Of a stretch of 50,231 nt of DNA, positions 19,025-26,671 are shown one piece after another. The stretch is from NCBI GenBank assembly GCA_964617665.1, contig CAZUAH010000032.1, positions 1 to 50,231 of the forward strand. Reading direction: 5' to 3'. The notes below the pieces were generated by a model that searched no databases, was not told the origin of the DNA, and worked only from the letters and a program-made list of their open reading frames with translations. How positions within the stretch are numbered: the stretch's first letter is position 1; each line of letters begins with the position of its first letter. This DNA is from JADHUC01 sp964617665. GTDB taxonomy: Bacteria; Planctomycetota; Planctomycetia; Pirellulales; Pirellulaceae. The position numbers and the translations under genes are program-made.

Positions 19025-19134
19025 TGAACCTCCCCACGGCTTGTGGATAGTGGGTTTAGATTGTTTGATGTCCACAAATTGAGGAGGTTTGATCCATGAC
19101 GAAACGTCGGAAGTTCAGCCGGGAGTTCGAGATG
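19025..19134 (+). pseudogene. Remnant of an IS3-family transposase (OrfA start)
   Basis: A short leader starting TGAACCTCCCC at 19025 is followed by GAGGAGG and an ATG at 19096. The first codons read MTKRRKFSREFE, the usual beginning of IS3-type OrfA transposases. After about 12 residues the frame diverges from any transposase (it stays open to 19290 by chance and then runs into the 3' end of the DUF1501 gene on the other strand). The remainder of OrfA and all of OrfB are absent. This is consistent with an insertion sequence that has lost almost everything but its left end. Confidence 0.5.
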
Positions 19135-19191
19135 ACAAGAAATCCGGTTTTGAAACCCCTTCGAGTCATTGAATCTGAAATCCCAGCGCCC

Positions 19192-20610
19192 TTACCCGAT
19201 CACATCCTCGATCACCTCTCCGCCGACGTCAGTCAAGCGGAAATCGCGGCCCTGGAATCGGAAGGTCAGTTTCAGATGGTCCAGCCCTAGTTGATGCAAG
19301 ATCGTTGCCTGCAGGTCGTGCACGTGGCATCCGTTTTCGACAACGGCCAAGCCCAACTCGTCCGTCTGGCCATAGACCAAACCGGGCTGGAACCCGCCGC
19401 CGGCCAACCACATCGAGTAGCCGTCGATGTGATGGTCCCGGCCAGTAGTCTGCCGTACTTCGCCCATCGGCGTCCTGCCGAACTCGCCGCCCCAGATCAC
19501 GATCGTCTCGTCCAACAATCCCTGTTGCTTCAAATCCATGACCAGCGCCGCCGACGCCTGATCGACGTCCTTGCACACGGCCGGCAGATGCTTTTCCAGG
19601 TTTTCCGTCGGCCCGCCGTGATGATCCCAATTCGTATGGTAAAGCTGGACAAAGCGCGCGCCTCGTTCGACCAACCGCCGCGCAAGCAGGCAGTTACTGG
19701 CGAATGACGGCTTGCCGGGTTCGGCACCGTACAGGTCCAAGATGTGTTTCGGCTCGCCCGATATGTCCATCAAGTCCGGTGCGCTGGCCTGCATGCGGTA
19801 TGCCATTTCATACGCGGCGATCCGAGTGGCTATCTCTGGGTCGCCGACCACGTCCAAGCGGTGACGATTCAGATCCGCCACGGCGTCAACGAAACCCTGC
19901 TCACTCTCCCGCGTCGTACCAGCGGGGCTGGTTAAGTTCAAAATCGGTTCTGGCCCGTTGCGGAAAGGCACTCCTTGATATGTCGTCGGTAGAAAGCCAC
20001 TTGACCATAGCGAAGATCCTGCGCGTGGCCCGCGCGGGCCGGACTGCAGCACAACGAAGCCGGGCAAGTCTTCGGCTTCGCTGCCCAAGCCGTACGTAAC
20101 CCACGATCCCATGCTGGGCCGGCCCGGCTGTGGCGAACCGGTGTTGACGAAGATCTTGGCGGGACCGTGGTTGAATACGTCCGTGGTCAAACCGTGGATC
20201 CAGCAAACATCGTCCGCGATCTTGCCATGATATGGCAACAGATCACATAGCTCCTGACCGCACTGGCCGTGTCGAGCGAACTCGCGCGGGCTGGCCAACA
20301 GAGTCTCGGTTCCCTTCAAGAAGGCAAACCGTCTGCCTTCCATGTATTCCTTGGGTGGCATCTTACCGTGTAACTTGCGCAACGTCGGTTTGTCCACAAA
20401 TAGGTCCAATTGACTGGGCCCGCCGGCCATGAACAGAAAGATCACTGCCTTGGCGCGTGGCGGATGATGAGGCTGTTTTGCTCGATTTCTTTTATCGTCG
20501 GCTCGCACGCGATCGGCGGCAAGCAAATGGCCTAAAGCCATCGCTCCCACGCCGACACCGCACTGACCGAAGAAATGACGGCGTGTGACTTGCTGTATAT
20601 TCTCCGGCAT
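19192..20610 (-). CDS. DUF1501 domain-containing protein
   Basis: A 472-residue Tat-exported protein: TRRHFFGQCGVGVGAMALGHLLA at the N-terminus carries the twin arginines. The body matches the DUF1501 family (sulfatase/alkaline-phosphatase-like fold) with AVIFLFMAGGPSQLDLFVDKP, YHTNWDHHGGPTENLEKHLP, IVIWGGEFGRTPMGE and DHHIDGYSMWLAGGG. The function of DUF1501 proteins is not settled; planctomycete genomes hold many, nearly always next to PSCyt/DUF1549/DUF1553 genes, as here. The upstream partner's stop lies 4 bp before this start, so the pair should be translated together. AAGGGA lies upstream of the start. Confidence 0.93.
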   Translation of the reverse strand: MPENIQQVTRRHFFGQCGVGVGAMALGHLLAADRVRADDKRNRAKQPHHPPRAKAVIFLFMAGGPSQLDLFVDKPTLRKLHGKMPPKEYMEGRRFAFLKGTETLLASPREFARHGQCGQELCDLLPYHGKIADDVCWIHGLTTDVFNHGPAKIFVNTGSPQPGRPSMGSWVTYGLGSEAEDLPGFVVLQSGPRGPRAGSSLWSSGFLPTTYQGVPFRNGPEPILNLTSPAGTTRESEQGFVDAVADLNRHRLDVVGDPEIATRIAAYEMAYRMQASAPDLMDISGEPKHILDLYGAEPGKPSFASNCLLARRLVERGARFVQLYHTNWDHHGGPTENLEKHLPAVCKDVDQASAALVMDLKQQGLLDETIVIWGGEFGRTPMGEVRQTTGRDHHIDGYSMWLAGGGFQPGLVYGQTDELGLAVVENGCHVHDLQATILHQLGLDHLKLTFRFQGRDFRLTDVGGEVIEDVIG

Positions 20611-20614
20611 CAGC

Positions 20615-23545
20615 CTATTCCCTTGTGATGAACTCGTCCAAATTGATCAGCAATCGGCCGACGGCCGTCCACGCTGCGGCTTCTGCAGTGGGCAACTCTG
20701 CGGGCCAATCGCCACCCGCAAACTCCTGAGCATCATCGGCTGCTTTGGCAAACAAGGATCGCTGACTCTTCTGGTAGGCCCCGAGCCGTTCTACCTCCCC
20801 ATCATCCGGCGTCCGCGAGAAACAGAGCTCGAACGCATGCTGTAATCGCTTGGAGTCGTCGTCGCTGCTTTCCACCAACCGTTTTCCCAACGCGCGTGCG
20901 ATTTCCATCATTACTTGGTCATTGGCCATCGTCAGCGCCTGGATCGGTGTATTGGACCGCACTCGTCGCGTACACGTCGTGTTGAACTTGGGCGTGTCAA
21001 AGGTCGTCAGCATCGGATAAGGGGCGCTTCGCATGAAGAACGTATACATCCCGCGCCGATATCGATCCGGCCCGCTCGAAGTCTTCCACGAAGCGGCTCG
21101 TTGTGTGAAAGCGTAGACCCCGTCCGGCTGCGGTGGTCGTACGCTGGGCCCACCGAGGCGTCGGTCTAATAGCCCGCTGACGGCCAATCCAAGATCGCGG
21201 ATAATCTCGGCATCCACACGCAGTCGCACCTGCCGAGCCAACAGTGTGTTTCTCGGATCCGTGTCTAGCAGATCCGGCCGAGCATGCGAGGACTGGCGGT
21301 ATGTGGCCGACTTGACGATCAGGCGATGCAAGTGCTTCGTCGACCAGCCGCCGTCCATCCATTCAGCAGCCAACCAGTCCAGCAACTTGGGATGCGTCGG
21401 CAGAGAGCCTTGCATGCCAAAATCGTTCTCCGTTTCGACCAGCCCTTGGCCGAAGTACCGCATCCACGCGCGGTTTACGAAGACTCGAGCCGTCAATGGA
21501 TTCTCGCGGCTGACCAACCATCGAGCCAGGTCTAACCGGTTTCGTGACGTTTCCGTATCCGGAAGCGGCGAAAACACCCCCGGAACATTGGGCGACACGC
21601 GATCGCCGTGTCGCAAAAAGTCGCCGCGCACAAGCACGAATGTCTCTCGTGGTTTGTCCAGTTCCCGCATTACCATCGTCGACGGAATTCCGGCGGCGTA
21701 TTTGTTCTTGGCGGCCTCCAGCGACTTAATTTCCGCCGTCAATCGAGTCCGATCGGGATCCGGAAAGTCCAGCTTTGCGCGTGGCGCATCGGTGACCGCC
21801 AGTCGGAACCGGCCAGTATTGTACTTGGGCGGTTGGTCGCCGAACCGCAGTCGCAGAACCAAACGTCCCGACGTCCCGATATCCACTGTTTCGCGCAGAA
21901 TGAACTTGGCCGTGCGATTCACATTCATCCGACCGCTGGTCACGTTGATTGCCCAACCGGTTGCCATGTCTGCGTCTACAGCCGCGGTGACGTCGAAATC
22001 CTTTTGCGAATGGTCGGCCGTCGCGTGCAGCCACGGCAGCGATTTCGAATCACCGGCATCCAGCTCAATCTCGTTCAATACAAAATTGCCATTGCCCGCG
22101 CGGCCCGGTCCGCCTTTGGGCAGCGACGGATGCGTCAGGACTTCCAGACGTATGGCCGTGATCTGCTGCAATGGCGAAGCCATGGCGATCGTATACACAT
22201 CCGCATCGCCATTGGAACCGCCGACCAACAGTGAACCGTCGTCCAGATTCTCAAACGTGGCTCCCGCGTCCGAGTTCGACTCTTCCACCTTCAGCACAGT
22301 CCACTCAACTGGTTTGCCGTCGTCTCGCGACTGCGCGGGCAGCTGTTCGTTCTTGGCCTGATCGTATTCCGCCAAACGCTGTTTCGCTGTGGCGATATCG
22401 CGGTCGTATGCGGCTAACCGCTCTTGCTTTTCCGGCCCTGCAACACGGACCGTGGGCGACACGCTGTTCACATCTTGCGAACTGTTGAAGAACGCGAACA
22501 ACTGATAATAATCGCGCTGGCTGATCGGATCGTACTTGTGGTTGTGACACCGTGCACAGCCGACAGTCAGCCCCAACCACACCGCGCCTGTTGTATCCAC
22601 GCGGTCCATGACGGCTTCGTTGCGAAACTGCTCGCGATCCGTACCGCCCTCTTGGTTCACGAGCGTATTGCGATGAAAGCCCGTCGCCACCAATTGGTCC
22701 AGCGATGCATTTGGAATCAGGTCACCCGCCAGTTGCTCGATCGTGAATTGATCGAATGGCATGTCGCGATTCAGAGCCGCAATGATCCAATCGCGATAGG
22801 GCCAAATGGTACGCTCCGAGTCGACGGTGTAGCCGTTGGTATCGGCGTACCGGGCCTGATCCAACCAGTGGCGTCCCCATCGCTCGCCGTAGTGCGGACT
22901 GGCCAAAGCCTGTTCCACTATTCGCTCGTAGGCGTCGGACGACGAATCGTTTAGATACAGGTTTACTTCTTCCGCTGTCGGTAGCAGGCCAAGCAGATCC
23001 AGGTAGACGCGCCGGATCAACGTCCGCCGATCCGCTTCGGGCGATGGTTCGATCCCGGCTGGTTCCAACCGAGCCAGCACAAACCGGTCAATCGGGCTGC
23101 GACACCACTCGGCATTCGCGACCTCCGGCACGTCCGGCCGGATGATCGGCCGAAACGCCCAATGCTGTTCGTAGTTGGCGCCTTCACGTACCCATCGTGT
23201 CAACAGCTCGGTCTGCGCCTTAGTCAACTCCAATCCACTATCCGGCGGTGGCATCTGCATGAATTCGTCGTCGGACGTGATTCGCTCGACCAGGGCACTC
23301 GCTTTCGGATCGCCCGGCACAATTGCCTGGTATCCGCCCAGATCCTGCATCGCCCCGGCGGCCGTATCCAACCGCAGGTCCGCCTCACGCGTTTCTTCGT
23401 CCGGTCCATGGCACTTGAAACAAACATTCGAAAGCACTGGCCGTACCTCTCGTGTGAAATCCACAGCAGCCAACGCGAACGTATGGCTGGTGAGGAACAA
23501 GAGCGAGAAGACCAAGAGGCGAGCGACGGTGGGTCGATTCTGCAT
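20615..23545 (-). CDS. PSCyt1 / DUF1549 / DUF1553 planctomycete cytochrome-like protein
   Basis: A 976-residue secreted protein with signal peptide (LLVFSLLFLTSHTFALA), then a planctomycete cytochrome-c domain with CFKCH near residue 40. DUF1549 follows (PIDRFVLARLEPAGIEPSPEADR, YGERWGRHWLDQARYADTNGY). A beta-rich insert (about 400-560) resembles a carbohydrate-binding module. DUF1553 closes the protein (NRLDLARWLVSRENPLTARVFVNRAW, RVRSNTPIQALTMANDQVM). The family likely binds haem at the cell surface or in the periplasm and probably acts with the DUF1501 protein that follows it; the substrate is unknown. Start and signal peptide agree; no strong Shine-Dalgarno site. Confidence 0.93.
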   Translation of the reverse strand: MQNRPTVARLLVFSLLFLTSHTFALAAVDFTREVRPVLSNVCFKCHGPDEETREADLRLDTAAGAMQDLGGYQAIVPGDPKASALVERITSDDEFMQMPPPDSGLELTKAQTELLTRWVREGANYEQHWAFRPIIRPDVPEVANAEWCRSPIDRFVLARLEPAGIEPSPEADRRTLIRRVYLDLLGLLPTAEEVNLYLNDSSSDAYERIVEQALASPHYGERWGRHWLDQARYADTNGYTVDSERTIWPYRDWIIAALNRDMPFDQFTIEQLAGDLIPNASLDQLVATGFHRNTLVNQEGGTDREQFRNEAVMDRVDTTGAVWLGLTVGCARCHNHKYDPISQRDYYQLFAFFNSSQDVNSVSPTVRVAGPEKQERLAAYDRDIATAKQRLAEYDQAKNEQLPAQSRDDGKPVEWTVLKVEESNSDAGATFENLDDGSLLVGGSNGDADVYTIAMASPLQQITAIRLEVLTHPSLPKGGPGRAGNGNFVLNEIELDAGDSKSLPWLHATADHSQKDFDVTAAVDADMATGWAINVTSGRMNVNRTAKFILRETVDIGTSGRLVLRLRFGDQPPKYNTGRFRLAVTDAPRAKLDFPDPDRTRLTAEIKSLEAAKNKYAAGIPSTMVMRELDKPRETFVLVRGDFLRHGDRVSPNVPGVFSPLPDTETSRNRLDLARWLVSRENPLTARVFVNRAWMRYFGQGLVETENDFGMQGSLPTHPKLLDWLAAEWMDGGWSTKHLHRLIVKSATYRQSSHARPDLLDTDPRNTLLARQVRLRVDAEIIRDLGLAVSGLLDRRLGGPSVRPPQPDGVYAFTQRAASWKTSSGPDRYRRGMYTFFMRSAPYPMLTTFDTPKFNTTCTRRVRSNTPIQALTMANDQVMMEIARALGKRLVESSDDDSKRLQHAFELCFSRTPDDGEVERLGAYQKSQRSLFAKAADDAQEFAGGDWPAELPTAEAAAWTAVGRLLINLDEFITRE

Positions 23546-23936
23546 GGATCAATCCGAGGTTGGAATCGGAGGATGCATCGTCCCGCTTCGGACGAGCATA
23601 CACAAGCGATGAACCGCAATCAGTTCTACCGCGCCACTGCCGCCGCTTGAATAGAGCGCCGCTGAAATGGGTACTCGATCAAGAGAAAGGCATTTCTATG
23701 TCCACAGGCAAGCGAACTCAACCCATGCGGGCAAGTGAACTGACATCGCTGTAAACTGCCAGCATCAATCATCGGCCGTGGCCAGCGCGGGATGGTCCGC
23801 CAGCGGAACAAACGGGGAACCACTGTGTCGCTTTCGCGTCAAAGAAGTTACAGAACCACATCGTTGACCTTCGTCTTCGTCGAACGGCGCTTTCAGACCT
23901 GTCACGAGCACGAACGCCTGCAAAAGGACAATGGCG
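23546..23936. other. Intergenic stretch between divergent transcription units
   Basis: About 390 bases without a convincing gene. Short open frames exist on both strands but lack family features or ribosome sites. It should contain the promoter of the DUF1549/DUF1553 gene on the minus strand. I see no clear -35/-10 pair. Confidence 0.4.
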
Positions 23937-24161
23937 ATGACAGACGGACAGAGTAGCGAACTGGCCACCGCGTGCTGTCGACTTATGTCCGTCTCGCCGG
24001 AGGTCGCTCAGAGCATCATCAACGACCTTTACGAAGATGCCGAAATCGCACACTTTCATTTGGCGACATTGTTGAACCTCTTGAGTTCTTCCGAGAAAGG
24101 CCTACTGGGCGAACGGGAGGTAGTACCAACGCCCGCCAACTCGGCATGCAGTGTGAATTGA
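23937..24161 (+). CDS. Possible small protein (74 residues)
   Basis: ATG at 23937 follows AAAAGGA by about 8 bases (an ATG at 23931 is too close to it). The product, MTDGQSSELATACC onward, is mostly helical by composition, with a middle segment INDLYEDAEIAHFHLATLLN, and ends with a short tail. A terminator-like hairpin begins 6 bases after the stop, which supports a real gene. No family recognised. It could also be a fragment of a decayed gene. Confidence 0.35.
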   Translation: MTDGQSSELATACCRLMSVSPEVAQSIINDLYEDAEIAHFHLATLLNLLSSSEKGLLGEREVVPTPANSACSVN

Positions 24162-24166
24162 CCCTA

Positions 24167-24228
24167 CAGCCCGGCCACCGAACAACTACTCAAATGCACT
24201 GGTCGTAAAGCGGTGGCTGGGCTGTTTT
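24167..24228 (+). terminator. Terminator-like hairpin after the 74-residue gene
   Basis: CAGCCCGGCCACCG (24167-24180) pairs with CGGTGGCTGGGCTG (24211-24224), 13 of 14 positions, and is followed directly by TTTT. The 30-base loop is long for an intrinsic terminator. Confidence 0.45.
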
Positions 24229-24496
24229 ATGCGCTGCGTTCGCTCGCCGCTCTTGGCGATTTCCGGCTGTTGACGCTTGCGGGAGAGAAACCGCATCGGC
24301 CGTAGACTCGCGTAACCTCTTCTTCATTCTGCGTCGTCATCACCCATGCCCAAGCCCTTCGCTACTGGGTAATCTTCGTTTCATCAACGTGCTTTTCGTG
24401 AAGGCTCGACGTGTGTTGCGACCGACGGTACGGTAGACTATCCGCTGTGCACGGGATACTGGCTATCTGTCGGCAGAGTACTCAAGGAGAACCGCA

Positions 24497-25690
24497 ATGC
24501 ATGACTCCACCACGCGACGTTCGTTTCTGCAGGCTATTGGTCTAGGCGCCACCGCCATGGCGTTGGAAGGATCGGCTCGATCCGCAGACCAACCGATTCA
24601 AGGCTTCGAGGAGGCACCCACCGACCCAAACGCCGCGAAAGGCTGGAAGCCCGTTTCCGACCGAAAGGTCCGCGTGGGGATTGTAGGATACGGTGTATGC
24701 CGTTTTGGCGGGGCCTTCGGCTTCCAGGATCATCCGAATGTCGAGGTGGTGGCCGTCAGTGATCTGTTCCCCGAGCGGTGCGCCGCATTGGCCCAGGTGT
24801 GCCGCTGCAACAAGACGTATCCGTCGCTTGAAGAATTGGTCAAAGACGATTCGATCGAGGCTGTGTTCGCGGCCACCGACGCGCCGAGTCACGCTCGGCA
24901 CTGCATCGAGATCATGAAGCACGGCAAGCATGCGGCTTCGGCCGTGCCGGCCAGCTTCGGTTCACTTGAGGACGCCGACAAGCTGTTCGAGACCGTCAAG
25001 ACAACCGGCCTGAAATATATGATGTTCGAGACGTCCTGCTTCCACGCCGACCTTTACGCCATGCGGCAGATCTACAATGCAGGCGGTTTTGGAAAGCTCG
25101 TGTACTCCGAGGGAGAGTATTACCACTACACAAAGGACCCGATTGGCTCGTACAAGGACTGGCGTGTCGGCAGTCCGCCTCAATGGTACCCGACCCACTC
25201 GAACGCCTACTACATGGGCGTGACCGGCGGCAGTTTCACCGAAGTCTGTTGCATGGGAATGCCAAGCCTCACTCCATGGTTGCAGGCAGATAACAACCGC
25301 TACAAGAACCCCTTTGGCACGGAAATCGCCACGTTTCGCACCAGCGAAGGCGGCATGTCACGCATGGCCGTCAGCTGGGACACGCCCGGCTACAGCGGCG
25401 AGATGGGCCGCGTCCGTGGACAGAAGGGCACGTTCTATGGGAAATACGAAGGGCAGGAAAAGAACCTGCCAGCCACGGACCGACCGCCGCTACCACCCGG
25501 CGTCAAGGGCGGCGGCCACGGTGGATCCCACGGCTACCTGATGAACGATTTCGTGACCGCGATCCTCGAAGACCGAAAACCGCTAGTGGATATCGTCCAA
25601 GCCCTAAACATGACCGTCTCCGGGATCGTGGCCCACCAATCGGCCCTGAAAGACGGTGAACTGATGAAGATCCCGCAGTACAAGCTGTGA
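24497..25690 (+). CDS. Gfo/Idh/MocA family oxidoreductase, Tat-exported
   Basis: A 397-residue protein with a Tat signal (TTRRSFLQAIGLGATAMAL) and an AAGGAG site 8 bases before the ATG. The Rossmann start is VRVGIVGYGVCRFGGAFG. The family's usual EKP motif after GKH is replaced: the sequence reads GKHAASAVPASFGS, so the conserved lysine is lacking. The C-terminal alpha/beta domain is intact (TGGSFTEVCCMGMPS). Many exported planctomycete homologues carry this variant. It probably binds NAD(P) and acts on a sugar or inositol derivative, but the missing lysine makes a normal dehydrogenase reaction doubtful. About 330 bases of non-coding sequence precede it, including the hairpin at 24167-24228. 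Confidence 0.9.
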   Translation: MHDSTTRRSFLQAIGLGATAMALEGSARSADQPIQGFEEAPTDPNAAKGWKPVSDRKVRVGIVGYGVCRFGGAFGFQDHPNVEVVAVSDLFPERCAALAQVCRCNKTYPSLEELVKDDSIEAVFAATDAPSHARHCIEIMKHGKHAASAVPASFGSLEDADKLFETVKTTGLKYMMFETSCFHADLYAMRQIYNAGGFGKLVYSEGEYYHYTKDPIGSYKDWRVGSPPQWYPTHSNAYYMGVTGGSFTEVCCMGMPSLTPWLQADNNRYKNPFGTEIATFRTSEGGMSRMAVSWDTPGYSGEMGRVRGQKGTFYGKYEGQEKNLPATDRPPLPPGVKGGGHGGSHGYLMNDFVTAILEDRKPLVDIVQALNMTVSGIVAHQSALKDGELMKIPQYKL

Positions 25691-25723
25691 TCGTGGATGA
25701 TAGAATGCCTTCGGCCGCTCTGA

Positions 25724-25752
25724 AACCGCAGAGAGGGGACGGACGCAGAGAA
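25724..25752 (+). repeat. Left inverted repeat of the GxxExxY cassette
   Basis: AACCGCAGAGAGGGGACGG followed by ACGCAGAGAA. Its reverse complement recurs at 26585-26613 with 3 mismatches in 29. The arm holds two CGCAGAG copies. It starts 33 bases after the Gfo/Idh/MocA stop and ends 7 bases before the stop codon of the GxxExxY gene. Confidence 0.75.
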
Positions 25753-25759
25753 AACGTGA

Positions 25760-26566
25760 TCAATTCAAACGGGTCATTCGTCTCACGCCTTGTTTGAGCG
25801 TGGGAACGTTGAAGTTCAACAGATATCCAAAGGGAAAGCCCCCTTGGCGCAGGCGGAAGCGCAAGGTGGCTTCGTGGCGCGCTGTCAGCTCAGTTACGCT
25901 GAGACAGAATACGGGAATCTGTCCGTCCACCAGCAGGGGAATCTCTGCCTGATGGCGCAGAGCCTTGCCTCCGAAGGTGAGCGGCACCTGCTGTTTTCGT
26001 ACAAAAGAGAGCCCGCGGAGCTTCAACTCGTGACAAAGGCACTCTTCGTAAATGCTCCGCAGTAGCCCCGCGCCAATCGTCCGATGAACAGCGACGGCGG
26101 CATCCAAGATAGCAGTTGACAGAGAGTTGCAGTCGCTGTCTTGGGCGCCGGGGTCGCCGGTTTTTTCTGCGGTTGATGCGGCAGACGTCAGCGCCTTGCG
26201 ATGAATGCCTTCCTTGAGAAGAGCGACATCGAAGTTGATGAGTAGCCCCAGTGGAAATGTGCCCATCTTCATGTAGGTGAGCAACTGGGCCTCGTGAACT
26301 CGCAGAGGACACTCAACCGATTTCAGTTCCAACGGCAAACGTTCTTTGACAAGGATATCCAGCCGCAGTCCACAATCAAGCAACTGCCCCCGATAGCGCA
26401 CCGGCATCCGCTTTTGACACTCGTGCGCAATTCCCTTCCTCGACAACTGCAAACTGAGCGCTTCCTCATACACGGCCTCATCGTTGCCCGGCCCCAATTC
26501 CCGGTGGACATCAATGGCCGCTCCGATGACCGAGCCCGTTAATTCGTTGTCGTGATCGACATTCAT
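25760..26566 (-). CDS. Tandem GxxExxY-domain protein (second domain degenerate)
   Basis: A 268-residue protein made of two GxxExxY domains joined by a Ser/Ala/Asp-rich linker (about 125-148). Domain 1 has G27-xx-E30-xx-Y33 and a nuclease-like core with D70 and E80-L-K82, then TYMKMGTFPLGLLINF. Domain 2 keeps the fold pattern (AVAVHRTIGAG, RLRQGGFPFGYLLNFNV) but reads G167-xx-R170-xx-Y173 and replaces the E-x-K pair with F220 and L222. GxxExxY proteins are single-domain and of unknown function; the pattern D-x(n)-E-x-K recalls PD-(D/E)XK nucleases. Here domain 2 is probably inactive and may be structural. The gene is enclosed by inverted repeats. Single-copy members of about 125 residues are usual. 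Confidence 0.88.
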   Translation of the reverse strand: MNVDHDNELTGSVIGAAIDVHRELGPGNDEAVYEEALSLQLSRKGIAHECQKRMPVRYRGQLLDCGLRLDILVKERLPLELKSVECPLRVHEAQLLTYMKMGTFPLGLLINFDVALLKEGIHRKALTSAASTAEKTGDPGAQDSDCNSLSTAILDAAVAVHRTIGAGLLRSIYEECLCHELKLRGLSFVRKQQVPLTFGGKALRHQAEIPLLVDGQIPVFCLSVTELTARHEATLRFRLRQGGFPFGYLLNFNVPTLKQGVRRMTRLN

Positions 26567-26584
26567 CTTATGCCTTCTCGCATC

Positions 26585-26613
26585 TTCTCTGCGCCCGTCC
26601 CTCCTCTGCGGTT
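26585..26613 (-). repeat. Right inverted repeat of the GxxExxY cassette
   Basis: Read on the minus strand it gives AACCGCAGAGGAGGGACGG then GCGCAGAGAA, matching the left repeat at 26 of 29 positions. It lies 18 bases upstream of the GxxExxY start codon and about 60 bases from the sulfatase stop. Confidence 0.75.
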
Positions 26614-26671
26614 GACGACCTTCCCGCCAGCAAAGCCGGAATCCCGCAGTATCATTCCCTTCGCACTCCAG

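Noticed and set aside
19096..19290. A full 64-residue gene beginning MTKRRKFSREFE
   Set aside because: Only about the first dozen residues look like protein; the rest runs into the 3' end of the DUF1501 gene on the other strand. Kept as a transposase remnant.
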